Assembly: GCA_016903675.1 (NCBI GenBank)
Contig: JADQBA010000042.1
Span: forward strand, 1-64,000
Reading direction: 5' to 3'
Length of the DNA: 64,000 nt
Source: Stigonema ocellatum SAG 48.90 = DSM 106950
Lineage (GTDB): Bacteria; Cyanobacteriota; Cyanobacteriia; Cyanobacteriales; Nostocaceae
The position numbers were made by a program, and so were the translations under genes. The notes beneath the pieces are model-generated. The model saw nothing but the letters and a program-made list of their open reading frames with translations, searched no databases and was not told the origin of the DNA. Below, in pieces: positions 26,043 through 34,198 of the stretch; position 1 is the first letter of the stretch, and every line of letters starts with the position of its first letter.

Positions 26043-26235
26043 TTGCTTGGAACCGGGTATCCGCGACTTAGAAACACTAGCACAGCATGGCGTAAATAAA
26101 CCTACCATCAATGAGTGGAGTGAAATCGAGAAACAACTAAACAACATAGTCACAGGTTATAACTTAAGGAAAATGGACTTTCATCATAGGGAAGCCAAAA
26201 CTAAACCTCAAAAATTTGCAATCACTATTAAATGA
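26043..26235 (+). pseudogene. Short duplicated fragment of the AddA-like gene, coupled to the next ORF
   Basis: An open frame reads LEPGIRDLETLAQHGVNKP and continues to a TGA that overlaps the next ATG (ATGA at 26232). The sequence GGTATCCGCGAC-TTAGAAACACTAGCA is nearly identical, in the same frame, to GGTATCCGCGACATAGAAACACTAGCA in the AddA-like gene (31578-31605; LERGIRDIETLA). After about 45 bp the two diverge. It is either the end of a deleted related gene or a local duplication. Confidence 0.5.
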
Positions 26236-28856
26236 AGCGACTTGTTTACTTCAACCTACCTCATAACTACTTAATCCAGCACTTAGCTAAATATCCCTCT
26301 CTTAGGGTAATTACGCCAACATCACAAGCAGCACGAGCATTAAAAGTACCACACCAAAGCTTAGAAACGCTGGCGATGCAAAGTCTGGTAGTAGCAGGTA
26401 TTCGAGTTGCACCAATACTAATGGCATTACGCCTGCTGCATACAGCAGTAAGTAGAGTTATCTCAACATCTGATGTTGAAGGAACTACACGTGCTCTGTC
26501 CTCTGCGGTCAAAGCTCTATTGTGTGCGGGGATCAATCTGGAATCACTTGCTGCTGTTAGTAGTACTCGTACCCAACAACTAGCTCTTTTAGCTCAAACA
26601 TACGTAAGTTTGCTGCGAGAAAGGGGCATGATAGATCCTGCTGAAGTTCTCTGGCAGGGTAGCGGTACTACCACTAAACGTCAACCAGTTCTGATTTATG
26701 GCTACTTTCATCCCCGCATTGACCAACTTAACTTTTTAAATGCGATCGCAGATGATGGCAGTGTGATGGTATTACCAAGTCCTGAGTCTAGCACTTTTGT
26801 CGATACTCAAAAAGCTGTGGAATGGTTACAACATCAGGGTTGGGAAGTGCAAGCACTGAAAGAAACTCATCCTTCACTTGGAAAGCAACTGCAAGATTGT
26901 TTCGTTAACGGAACAATCATTCCTCCTGAGATGAAAGCCCACATATATCCACACTTAGAATCAGAGGTACGCGGCACGTTAGCCCAGGTAAAAAATCTCC
27001 TCAGCCAAGGAACGCCAGCAAATGAAATTGTGCTTGTAGCTAGGGATGATACACTTTATGGTCCAACAGTCTTAGATGTAGCTTACGAGTACAAATTACC
27101 AGTACGCGCTCTTTATGGAGTACCGTTGAACACCACTAGGCTGGGAGCTTGGGTAGAGTTACTATTAAAAGTTATCCTAGAAAAATTTTCCTTTGAGTCA
27201 ACTGCTAGATTGCTTAGGCATCCTTTGTGTTCAGCTTTATCTGCCGAAGTTTGGCAAGAAGCTCGTAAACAGCATCCATCTGACCTTTTGAAATGGCAAA
27301 GTTTGAGCGTTAACCTCTCTTTGCTCGATTGGCAGCACGAAGATACTCGCGCTAATTGGGTAGAACGGATGCAAGATGTATTGAATAAGTTTAACTTGCG
27401 CCAGGGTGCAGGACGTTGGGCTAGGGAAATTGTTGCTTTTTATGAATTTCAGGAAGTGCTGGTAGACTTGTCGAAACCAGAAGAGGAAGTTATCAGTTTA
27501 GAAGAATTTGCTGCGGATGTGATGGGCAGTTTAGCACTAGTGACTGTGCCTGCCCAACCTGGTAGAGGGGGTGTGGAATTACATACGCCCGTTTCCCTAT
27601 TTGGAGCAAAATTTCAGCACGTTTTTGTTTTGGGTGCAGTTGAGGGCATTTTACCAGCCCCAGTACAAGATGACCCAACATTGGATTTCTATGAACGTAA
27701 ACTACTGCGCCTACAAGGGTTTGATTTTGAAGATGCGGCACAAGCAGCGCGAGGAGAAGTCATTTCATTCTACGCGCTACTGCAAACTCCTACCCAAAGC
27801 TTGACTTTTTCTTACCCGCAGATGATTGGGAAGGAAGCTACTTTACCCAGTCCTTACCTGTCACGATTGGGACTGGAAGTTGTGCAACCTCCACCTTTAC
27901 CTGTTGCTAGTTTGGAAGAAGCACGACAAATTTATCTCCGACGTGAGACTTTACCAGAGGATGATGTTTTACTACAGGCAGTTCATGCTTGGAATGTGGA
28001 AAAACGAAGAGAAGGAGCAAACCCTTATGATGAGTACGATGGAGTCATTGGTCTGCCATTAGACCCGGATGAACGAGTATTTAGTGCATCTCAGCTAACT
28101 GCTTTGGGTCAATGTCCCTTTAAATGGTTGGCTCATAAAGTTTTTAAATTGGCAGAGTTGGAAGAAGCTGAAGAAGAATTAAGTTCAGGATTAAGAGGTT
28201 CTCTGTATCACCGTAGCTTGGAACTAGCTTTATTAAACACTTCAGATTTATCCAGAATTACAGAGAATTTAGAAACTGCTTTTTTGCAAGCAGAGCAAGA
28301 TTTACAGTTACCTGTATTGTCAGCCTGGGAATCTCGGAGGACGGAACATTTAAAAGTTTTAGACCGTGCGTGTGTGCAGCCTGACTTTTGTCAACCAGGA
28401 GCAGAGTTTTTCCATGTAGAAAAAGAGTTTGCCGGAGAATGGTATGGCTTAAATATTAAAGGTCAGATTGATAGAATAGACCGCACTCCTCAAGGTTTAG
28501 TTTTATTAGATTACAAAACCAGTTCCCAAGCACCAAAGGGTATCCAAGATGAATCCGGTAAAGCTAATGTAGATATTCAACTACCTTTATATATTCACTT
28601 CGCTAGTACAACTTTGTTTCCTGGGGAAACAGTACATGAAGCTTATTATTACTCTATAACCAAGGGCAAAAAGCTTTCTAAGAAACAACCAAGCCCAGAA
28701 ACACTACAAGCGATCGCCCAAAAAATTAAAACTTACTTGCAGACAGGATATTACCCTGTTAAACCGGATGTTGATCAACATGCCTGTCAGTATTGCCCTT
28801 ATGATTTAGTTTGTCGTCAAGGTTCTCGCCAAAGCCGTAAAGGAACTAACCTATGA
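26232..28856 (+). CDS. AddB-like PD-(D/E)XK nuclease, Fe-S
   Basis: An 874-aa protein laid out like AddB: a helicase-like N-terminal part without a visible Walker A (LRVITPTSQAARAL at the place of the motif), a middle region with FQHVFVLGAVEGILPAP and YERKLLRLQGFDFEDAA (UvrD-C-like strand), and a C-terminal RecB-type nuclease. The nuclease shows GLRGSLYHRSLELALL, IDRIDRTPQGLVLLDYKTSS (catalytic Asp and DYK) and DIQLPLYIHFA (QxxxY). Cysteines at CPFKW and C-QY-C-PYDLV-C match the Fe-S staple of AddB/Cas4 nucleases. The stop overlaps the start of the AddA-like gene (ATGAG), so the pair is co-translated. Its position at the head of the BREX-like genes suggests a defence role. Confidence 0.75.
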   Translation: MKRLVYFNLPHNYLIQHLAKYPSLRVITPTSQAARALKVPHQSLETLAMQSLVVAGIRVAPILMALRLLHTAVSRVISTSDVEGTTRALSSAVKALLCAGINLESLAAVSSTRTQQLALLAQTYVSLLRERGMIDPAEVLWQGSGTTTKRQPVLIYGYFHPRIDQLNFLNAIADDGSVMVLPSPESSTFVDTQKAVEWLQHQGWEVQALKETHPSLGKQLQDCFVNGTIIPPEMKAHIYPHLESEVRGTLAQVKNLLSQGTPANEIVLVARDDTLYGPTVLDVAYEYKLPVRALYGVPLNTTRLGAWVELLLKVILEKFSFESTARLLRHPLCSALSAEVWQEARKQHPSDLLKWQSLSVNLSLLDWQHEDTRANWVERMQDVLNKFNLRQGAGRWAREIVAFYEFQEVLVDLSKPEEEVISLEEFAADVMGSLALVTVPAQPGRGGVELHTPVSLFGAKFQHVFVLGAVEGILPAPVQDDPTLDFYERKLLRLQGFDFEDAAQAARGEVISFYALLQTPTQSLTFSYPQMIGKEATLPSPYLSRLGLEVVQPPPLPVASLEEARQIYLRRETLPEDDVLLQAVHAWNVEKRREGANPYDEYDGVIGLPLDPDERVFSASQLTALGQCPFKWLAHKVFKLAELEEAEEELSSGLRGSLYHRSLELALLNTSDLSRITENLETAFLQAEQDLQLPVLSAWESRRTEHLKVLDRACVQPDFCQPGAEFFHVEKEFAGEWYGLNIKGQIDRIDRTPQGLVLLDYKTSSQAPKGIQDESGKANVDIQLPLYIHFASTTLFPGETVHEAYYYSITKGKKLSKKQPSPETLQAIAQKIKTYLQTGYYPVKPDVDQHACQYCPYDLVCRQGSRQSRKGTNL

Positions 28857-31800
28857 GTTTGACTGAACAACAGCAAAAAGCAGCCTATGCCAATGGTAGT
28901 GTTGCAGTCATAGCAGGTGCGGGAACTGGCAAAACCCATATGCTTGCTGAACGTTACCTTTATCATCTGCGGGTGTGTAAGTTTTCACCCTTAGAGATTG
29001 TTGCAGTTACATTTACAGATAAAGCCGCTTCGGAGTTGCGATCGCGCATTCGTCTTTTGGTCAGTCAGCAATTACCAGAACCTCCTGACTTATTGGCAGA
29101 ACTTGAAGCGGCTCAAATTAGTACCATCCACGCCTTAGCAATGCGAATTTGTCGGGAACATCCTCAAACTGCGGATGTGCCACCTGATTTTACAGTTTTA
29201 GATGAACTGGAAGGAATTCTTTGGGTTAGCCAGTGGTTAGATGAAGCATTGGATTCTTTGCCTGTAGAACTTTACGAACAAATTCCTTATTCTTTGATGT
29301 CACAAGTGTTGCAGGCATTGCTTAAAGACCCAATTGCTGCTGAACAGGCTTTAACACAGGGTACTGAAAAATGGCAGCAATTGGCACAGGAATTACAAGA
29401 AAAAGCTCTTCGTGAGTTATTGCAGCATCCCACTTGGCAACAAGCACACATGACATTACTAACTTATGTGGGACAAGCAAGCGATCGCTTGGAAGTGGAA
29501 GCCCGTCAACCAGCCTTACAAGCAATGGATGCTGTAGAGTTAGGAGAAAATATCCCAGAATCGCTATCAGTAATAAATGGACTCAAAATTAATTTTGGCA
29601 GTAAAAAGAATTGGCCGGGGGGAGCTTTAGAAATTGTTAAAGAAACTATCAAACAAATTCGAGAATTAGTTCAAAAAGCTCTTAAAGATGGTTTAATAAC
29701 TCTAGAACTTACTGCGGCTGATGAGCAGTTAAGGACTATGCTACCAGCACTGCAAGAAGCGTTTATCTCAGTACAAAAACATATTAATCAAGCAAAACGC
29801 CATTCTCGTGTTTTGGACTTTGCGGATTTGGAAGTTTCTGCACTGCGAGCTTTACAAGATGAGCAAGTAAAGTTTTATTATGATCAACGTTGGAAAGCTT
29901 TTTTAGTTGACGAATTTCAGGATACTAACCCTGTTCAATCGGAGATATTACAACGACTCACGCAAAATACTTCACTAACTATCGTCGGGGATGCGAAACA
30001 ATCAATTTATGGGTTTCGCCGTGCTGATGTTGAAGTATTTCGTAGTTGGTGCGATCGCATTATAAGTTGTGGTGGAAATGAAGAAATGTTAACCACTAGC
30101 TTCCGTACTCATAAACTACTGGTGGATAATATCAACAATATATTTGCTCCATTACTAAATAATTTACACCAAGATTTAAATGCTCATCGTGCAGACCGCC
30201 CCAATTCTCAACCACCAATACAAGTTTATACAGTACAAGCCGAGTCAGACATCAATAAACCTCAGCGTTTAAGAGTAGAAGCTTATCATCTAGCGGGGCT
30301 GCTCAAACAAATGCTAGATGACCAAACCTCAGTTTACGACAAAAAAACTCAGACGCTGCGTCCTATGCTCCCTGGAGATATTGCGATTTTGTCCCGCACT
30401 TGGGAACCGTTGGAAGTTTATGGTGAAGCTTTGGAAAGTGTGGGAATTCCTGTCGCTTTGGCTGGGGGTGGTAATTTACTAGCGACACGGGAAGCTAAAG
30501 ATTGTTGGGCATTGTTGCGTTTTTTGGCTGATCCCAGCGATGATTTAGCTTTAGTAGCAGTGCTGCGTAGTCCGTTTTTTGCAGTTAGTGATAGAGTTTT
30601 GTTTACTTTCGTCCAAAGCCAAGAACATGACACCACCGAACAAGACGAAAAATCGAAACCTAACTGGTGGCAAAAACTAAAATTATCTGATCTTCCTGAA
30701 TTGCAGCGACCAATAAAAGTGTTGGGTCAACTGTTGGGCGATCGCAATTTAGAACCCCCAACTCGCCTTCTACAACTGGCAAATCATCTAACTGGTTACA
30801 CCGCCGTCATGACTAACTTACCAGGTGCAGCACGGAGAGAAGCTGACTGGCGGGGTTTTGTAGACTTAGTACAGCAATTAGAACATGGCAGTAGTGATGT
30901 TTTTGCAGCAGTACGTCGTCTCAAGCGGTTAGCAGCAGCAGAAATAGAAATACCCCGTTTACCCTTATCAGCTAATAATGCAGTGGGTTTAATGACTATC
31001 CATGCGGCTAAAGGCTTGGAGTGGTCAGTTGTAGTTATTCCTGATTTAGCTCGCTCCCAACCACATCCCAACGAGACAGTTTACTTTGACCCTGCATACG
31101 GTGTTGCTTTGAAGCTAGAAGACGAACAAGGTGAAACTCAAAAGCCTGTGCTTTACGTGTTTTTAGAGCATTTGCGGAAACAGAGGGAAGAAGCAGAGGC
31201 TTTGCGGGTACTGTATGTAGCTTTAACCCGTGCGCGAGATCAGCTGATTTTAACTGCAACAGATGAATCTGGTGGTAGCTTATCTAGGCTAGAACCTGGC
31301 TTAATTGCTGCGGGAATTTCTATAAATACTATTCCTTTTAATCCAGAATTTGCACAACCCCCAGTTCCACCAGAACCACCTTTACCACCAGAACCCCATA
31401 GTTTACTCATCAATTCTGTAGGGTTAGGTTTATTTGAATTGCCTGTCACTGCTTTAAGTGACTATGCTCTATGTCCCAAACGGTTTGCATATCGTTTTAT
31501 ACAAGGTCATCCAGGTATTGGATCAAGTGTTGGAATGGCAAGGCGAGTGGGAACTTTGGTACACTTGGCTTTGGAACGGGGTATCCGCGACATAGAAACA
31601 CTAGCAGGATTTGACGTTAGTCTGCCAAAAGCATATGTTGATGAGGCTTTGCAGTTAGCACAGCGATTCGATGAGGTGACAGATTTTACCCCGTTTCAAC
31701 AAGGGGAATGGGAGAAGACTGTAAATTTGAATATTGGACGTTTGACGCTTAACGGTATTGTTGATTTGTTGGGAGAAGACTGGGTTCTAGATTTCAAAAC

Positions 31801-32131
31801 TGACCAAGAAATAGACCCACAACATCACCGCTTTCAGCTTTGGGCTTATGCACAAGCAACAGGAAGCACTCATGCCCATATAGCTTACCTGCGTCATAAC
31901 TATTTGCACACGTTTAGCACTGAAGACTTGCAAACCACTGGCCAAGAAGCAGAAATTTTAGTTCAACAGATTTTGGCTGGTCATTTCGTGGCAAATTCCT
32001 CCCACACTAATTGCGGCTTTTGTGCTTATCAGGAAATTTGTGAGGAACGTTATCAAGAAACACGTGAGACAGGAGAGTCAACTGCCTTTCACTTGGCAGA
32101 CTCAGAAACCCAGGATCAGGAAGAGAGCTAG
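28853..32131 (+). CDS. AddA/RecB-like UvrD helicase-nuclease
   Basis: A 1092-aa superfamily 1A helicase. Motifs: Walker A VIAGAGTGKTHML (~residue 19-31), Ia VAVTFTDKAASELRSRI, motif II FLVDEFQDTNPVQSEIL (DEFQD, ~353), III IVGDAKQSIYGFRRADV, V/VI GLMTIHAAKGLEWSVVVIPD and LRVLYVALTRARDQLIL. The C-terminal ~250 residues form a RecB-like nuclease with WVLDFKTDQ and FQLWAYAQATG, and cysteines in ALCPKRFAYRF and C-GF-C-AYQEI-C (CX2CX5C), an Fe-S motif that ordinary AddA proteins do not have. It overlaps the AddB-like gene by 4 bases. With it, it would unwind and resect DNA ends in recombination or against phage DNA. Confidence 0.85.
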   Translation: MSLTEQQQKAAYANGSVAVIAGAGTGKTHMLAERYLYHLRVCKFSPLEIVAVTFTDKAASELRSRIRLLVSQQLPEPPDLLAELEAAQISTIHALAMRICREHPQTADVPPDFTVLDELEGILWVSQWLDEALDSLPVELYEQIPYSLMSQVLQALLKDPIAAEQALTQGTEKWQQLAQELQEKALRELLQHPTWQQAHMTLLTYVGQASDRLEVEARQPALQAMDAVELGENIPESLSVINGLKINFGSKKNWPGGALEIVKETIKQIRELVQKALKDGLITLELTAADEQLRTMLPALQEAFISVQKHINQAKRHSRVLDFADLEVSALRALQDEQVKFYYDQRWKAFLVDEFQDTNPVQSEILQRLTQNTSLTIVGDAKQSIYGFRRADVEVFRSWCDRIISCGGNEEMLTTSFRTHKLLVDNINNIFAPLLNNLHQDLNAHRADRPNSQPPIQVYTVQAESDINKPQRLRVEAYHLAGLLKQMLDDQTSVYDKKTQTLRPMLPGDIAILSRTWEPLEVYGEALESVGIPVALAGGGNLLATREAKDCWALLRFLADPSDDLALVAVLRSPFFAVSDRVLFTFVQSQEHDTTEQDEKSKPNWWQKLKLSDLPELQRPIKVLGQLLGDRNLEPPTRLLQLANHLTGYTAVMTNLPGAARREADWRGFVDLVQQLEHGSSDVFAAVRRLKRLAAAEIEIPRLPLSANNAVGLMTIHAAKGLEWSVVVIPDLARSQPHPNETVYFDPAYGVALKLEDEQGETQKPVLYVFLEHLRKQREEAEALRVLYVALTRARDQLILTATDESGGSLSRLEPGLIAAGISINTIPFNPEFAQPPVPPEPPLPPEPHSLLINSVGLGLFELPVTALSDYALCPKRFAYRFIQGHPGIGSSVGMARRVGTLVHLALERGIRDIETLAGFDVSLPKAYVDEALQLAQRFDEVTDFTPFQQGEWEKTVNLNIGRLTLNGIVDLLGEDWVLDFKTDQEIDPQHHRFQLWAYAQATGSTHAHIAYLRHNYLHTFSTEDLQTTGQEAEILVQQILAGHFVANSSHTNCGFCAYQEICEERYQETRETGESTAFHLADSETQDQEES

Positions 32132-32173
32132 GATAGAAATCCTTCTTGATCATCAAAGTTATCGTCTGAAGTG

Positions 32174-32686
32174 AAAATGCAGCCTGAACAAGCAAATATT
32201 GCTGAATATGAATTAATATATGCTAAAATTAGCAGCTACTTCCCTCAAGTGGCACAATTGTACTATCGGCTGATTATAGTTCCATGCGATCGCACTCAAA
32301 AAATCAACTTTCAACAAATTGCTGAATTCAGTAACAATCGATACATTAACGTCAACCTAGAATTGAGTCGAGGGTTACTAGAGTTGACACAACGGCAGCG
32401 ACCATTAAAAGCGGAAGAGTTATTAAGAAAAATCATTGGTAATTCTGATCATAGGGTAAATTTGTTAGAACACTTGGAGATTCTGTTTGATACTTCTCTT
32501 AAACTTGATCCATTACAGTGCCTCCAGAAATTAGCCCGCAATTGTACTATTGTGGCTAGGTGGGACGGTAAGATTGAGAACAATAACTTAATTTATGCTG
32601 AACTAGGACATCCTGAGTATCGTCGTTATCCGGTAAAGGATTTTTTTATTGTTAACATCGAACAGACGGAAGCTGACCAAAGCTAA
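32174..32686 (+). CDS. brxF: BREX-3 BrxF-like protein lacking the P-loop
   Basis: About 170 aa. It matches my memory of BrxF of type 3 BREX systems along its length: AQLYYRLIIVPC, RYINVNLELSRGLLELTQRQRP, LLEHLEILFDTSLKLDPLQCLQKLARNCTIVARWDGK, IYAELGHPEYRRYPVKDF. BrxF is normally a small P-loop protein; here the stretch where G-x4-GK-T should lie reads IVPCDRTQKINFQQIAEF, with no GK[ST]. Either this lineage has lost ATP binding or the gene is decaying. The start could be ATG 32174 (MQPEQANIAEYE). It lies 40 bp after the AddA-like gene and 20 bp before the BrxC-like gene, at the expected place in the operon. Confidence 0.65.
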   Translation, partial: KMQPEQANIAEYELIYAKISSYFPQVAQLYYRLIIVPCDRTQKINFQQIAEFSNNRYINVNLELSRGLLELTQRQRPLKAEELLRKIIGNSDHRVNLLEHLEILFDTSLKLDPLQCLQKLARNCTIVARWDGKIENNNLIYAELGHPEYRRYPVKDFFIVNIEQTEADQS

Positions 32687-32708
32687 TAACTAGATCAAAA
32701 ATGGTGCT

Positions 32709-34190
32709 ATGAAATACGGTGAGTTAATCCAATTTGAGCCGATTGAGACTGTAATTCATTTACAGGATGCTAGTGAATTAGCTGAGGCACAGCGACTGGT
32801 TTCCACATATGTCATTTCTCAGGAAATGGCGGAACGTTTAGCATCTGTCGTTTTTCCGAATTTGCAATTTGAGCGACCTGCTGATAATAAAGGCATCCTG
32901 GTTATAGGAAACTACGGTACTGGTAAGTCGCATTTAATGTCAGTGATAAGTGCGATCGCAGAACATACAGAACTTTCTAGCTATCTGCAAAATCCTCAAG
33001 TTGCTGAAAGTGCGCGTCCCATTGCTGGTAAGTTCAAGGTGATTCGCATAACATTGGGTTCAACAACAATGGATTTGCGAGAGGTTGTCTGTTCCCAGCT
33101 AGAAGCAGCACTTTTAGATTGGGGGATTGAATTTCAGTTTCCCCCAAGGGATACAATCCCTAATCACAAGGGTGTATTTGAAGATATGATGGCGCTTTTT
33201 CACACACAGTTTCCTGACCAGGGTTTGCTGTTTGTGGTGGATGAACTCCTAGACTATTTACGCAGTCGCAAAGACCAAGCGTTAATCCTCGACCTCGGTT
33301 TTTTGCGAGAATTGGGCGAAGTTTGTAAAGACTTGAGATTCCGCATTATTGCTGGTTTGCAAGAAGCTTTATTTGATAATCGTCGTTTTGAATTTGTAGC
33401 TGATGCAATTCGTCGAGTTAAAGACCGTTTTGAGCAAATTCTAATTGCTCGTAGAGATATTAAATATGTAGTTGCGGAACGTCTGTTAAAGAAAACCGCA
33501 GATCAACTGACAAAAATTCGAGAACATTTAACTCCTTTCGCTAAGTTCTACGGTAGTATGAACGAGCGGATGGATGAATTTGTTAGTCTTTTTCCTATCC
33601 ATCCGGATTATATCGATACATTTGAGCGAATTACCGTTGCTGAGAGGCGGGAAGTACTCAAAACTCTGTCTCTAGCAATGCGAGAATTGGTGAGCCAAAA
33701 TGTGCCGCAAGATGCACCAGGTTTAATTGCTTACGATAGCTACTGGGATACCCTAAAAGAAAACCCTTCCTTCCGCGCAGTTCCCGATATTCGTGCAGTG
33801 ATTGATTGTTCCCAGGTACTAGAAGCACGCATTCGCCAAGCTTTCACTCGTCCTATTTATAAGCCAATGGCGTTGCGAATCATCGCCGCGTTATCAGTAC
33901 ACCGTTTGACAGTAGGGGATATTTACTCGCCTTTAGGTGCAACACCGGATGAGCTACGGGATAGTTTATGTCTCTATGACCCAATAGTAGCTGATTTAGG
34001 TGGTGAGCCGGCGGATGATTTACTCTCCCAAATTGAAACGGTGTTGCGAGAAATTCATAAAACCGTTAGTGGTCAGTTTATTTCTTCAAACACTGATAAC
34101 CGTCAATTCTATATTGATCTCAAGAAAACTGATGACTATGATGCTTTAATTGAGAAGCGATCTGAGAGTTTAGATAGTTCGCAAAACTAA
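32709..34190 (+). CDS. brxC: BREX BrxC/PglY-like ATPase, C-terminally truncated
   Basis: A 493-aa AAA+ protein. N-terminal features: VISQEMAERLASVVFPNLQF, Walker A GILVIGNYGTGKSHLMSV (~residue 62-79), Walker B LLFVVDELLDYLRSRKDQ (~175), then LRFRIIAGLQEALFDN. This is the ATPase head of BrxC/PglY (DUF6079 family), which is normally about 1,200 aa. The protein stops at ESLDSSQN, just after the DNRQFYIDLKKTDDYDALIE block, so roughly 700 C-terminal residues are missing and the methyltransferase gene follows within 9 bp. A deletion is the simplest cause. Whether the short form works is unknown. Confidence 0.75.
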   Translation: MKYGELIQFEPIETVIHLQDASELAEAQRLVSTYVISQEMAERLASVVFPNLQFERPADNKGILVIGNYGTGKSHLMSVISAIAEHTELSSYLQNPQVAESARPIAGKFKVIRITLGSTTMDLREVVCSQLEAALLDWGIEFQFPPRDTIPNHKGVFEDMMALFHTQFPDQGLLFVVDELLDYLRSRKDQALILDLGFLRELGEVCKDLRFRIIAGLQEALFDNRRFEFVADAIRRVKDRFEQILIARRDIKYVVAERLLKKTADQLTKIREHLTPFAKFYGSMNERMDEFVSLFPIHPDYIDTFERITVAERREVLKTLSLAMRELVSQNVPQDAPGLIAYDSYWDTLKENPSFRAVPDIRAVIDCSQVLEARIRQAFTRPIYKPMALRIIAALSVHRLTVGDIYSPLGATPDELRDSLCLYDPIVADLGGEPADDLLSQIETVLREIHKTVSGQFISSNTDNRQFYIDLKKTDDYDALIEKRSESLDSSQN

Positions 34191-34198
34191 TTTATCAC

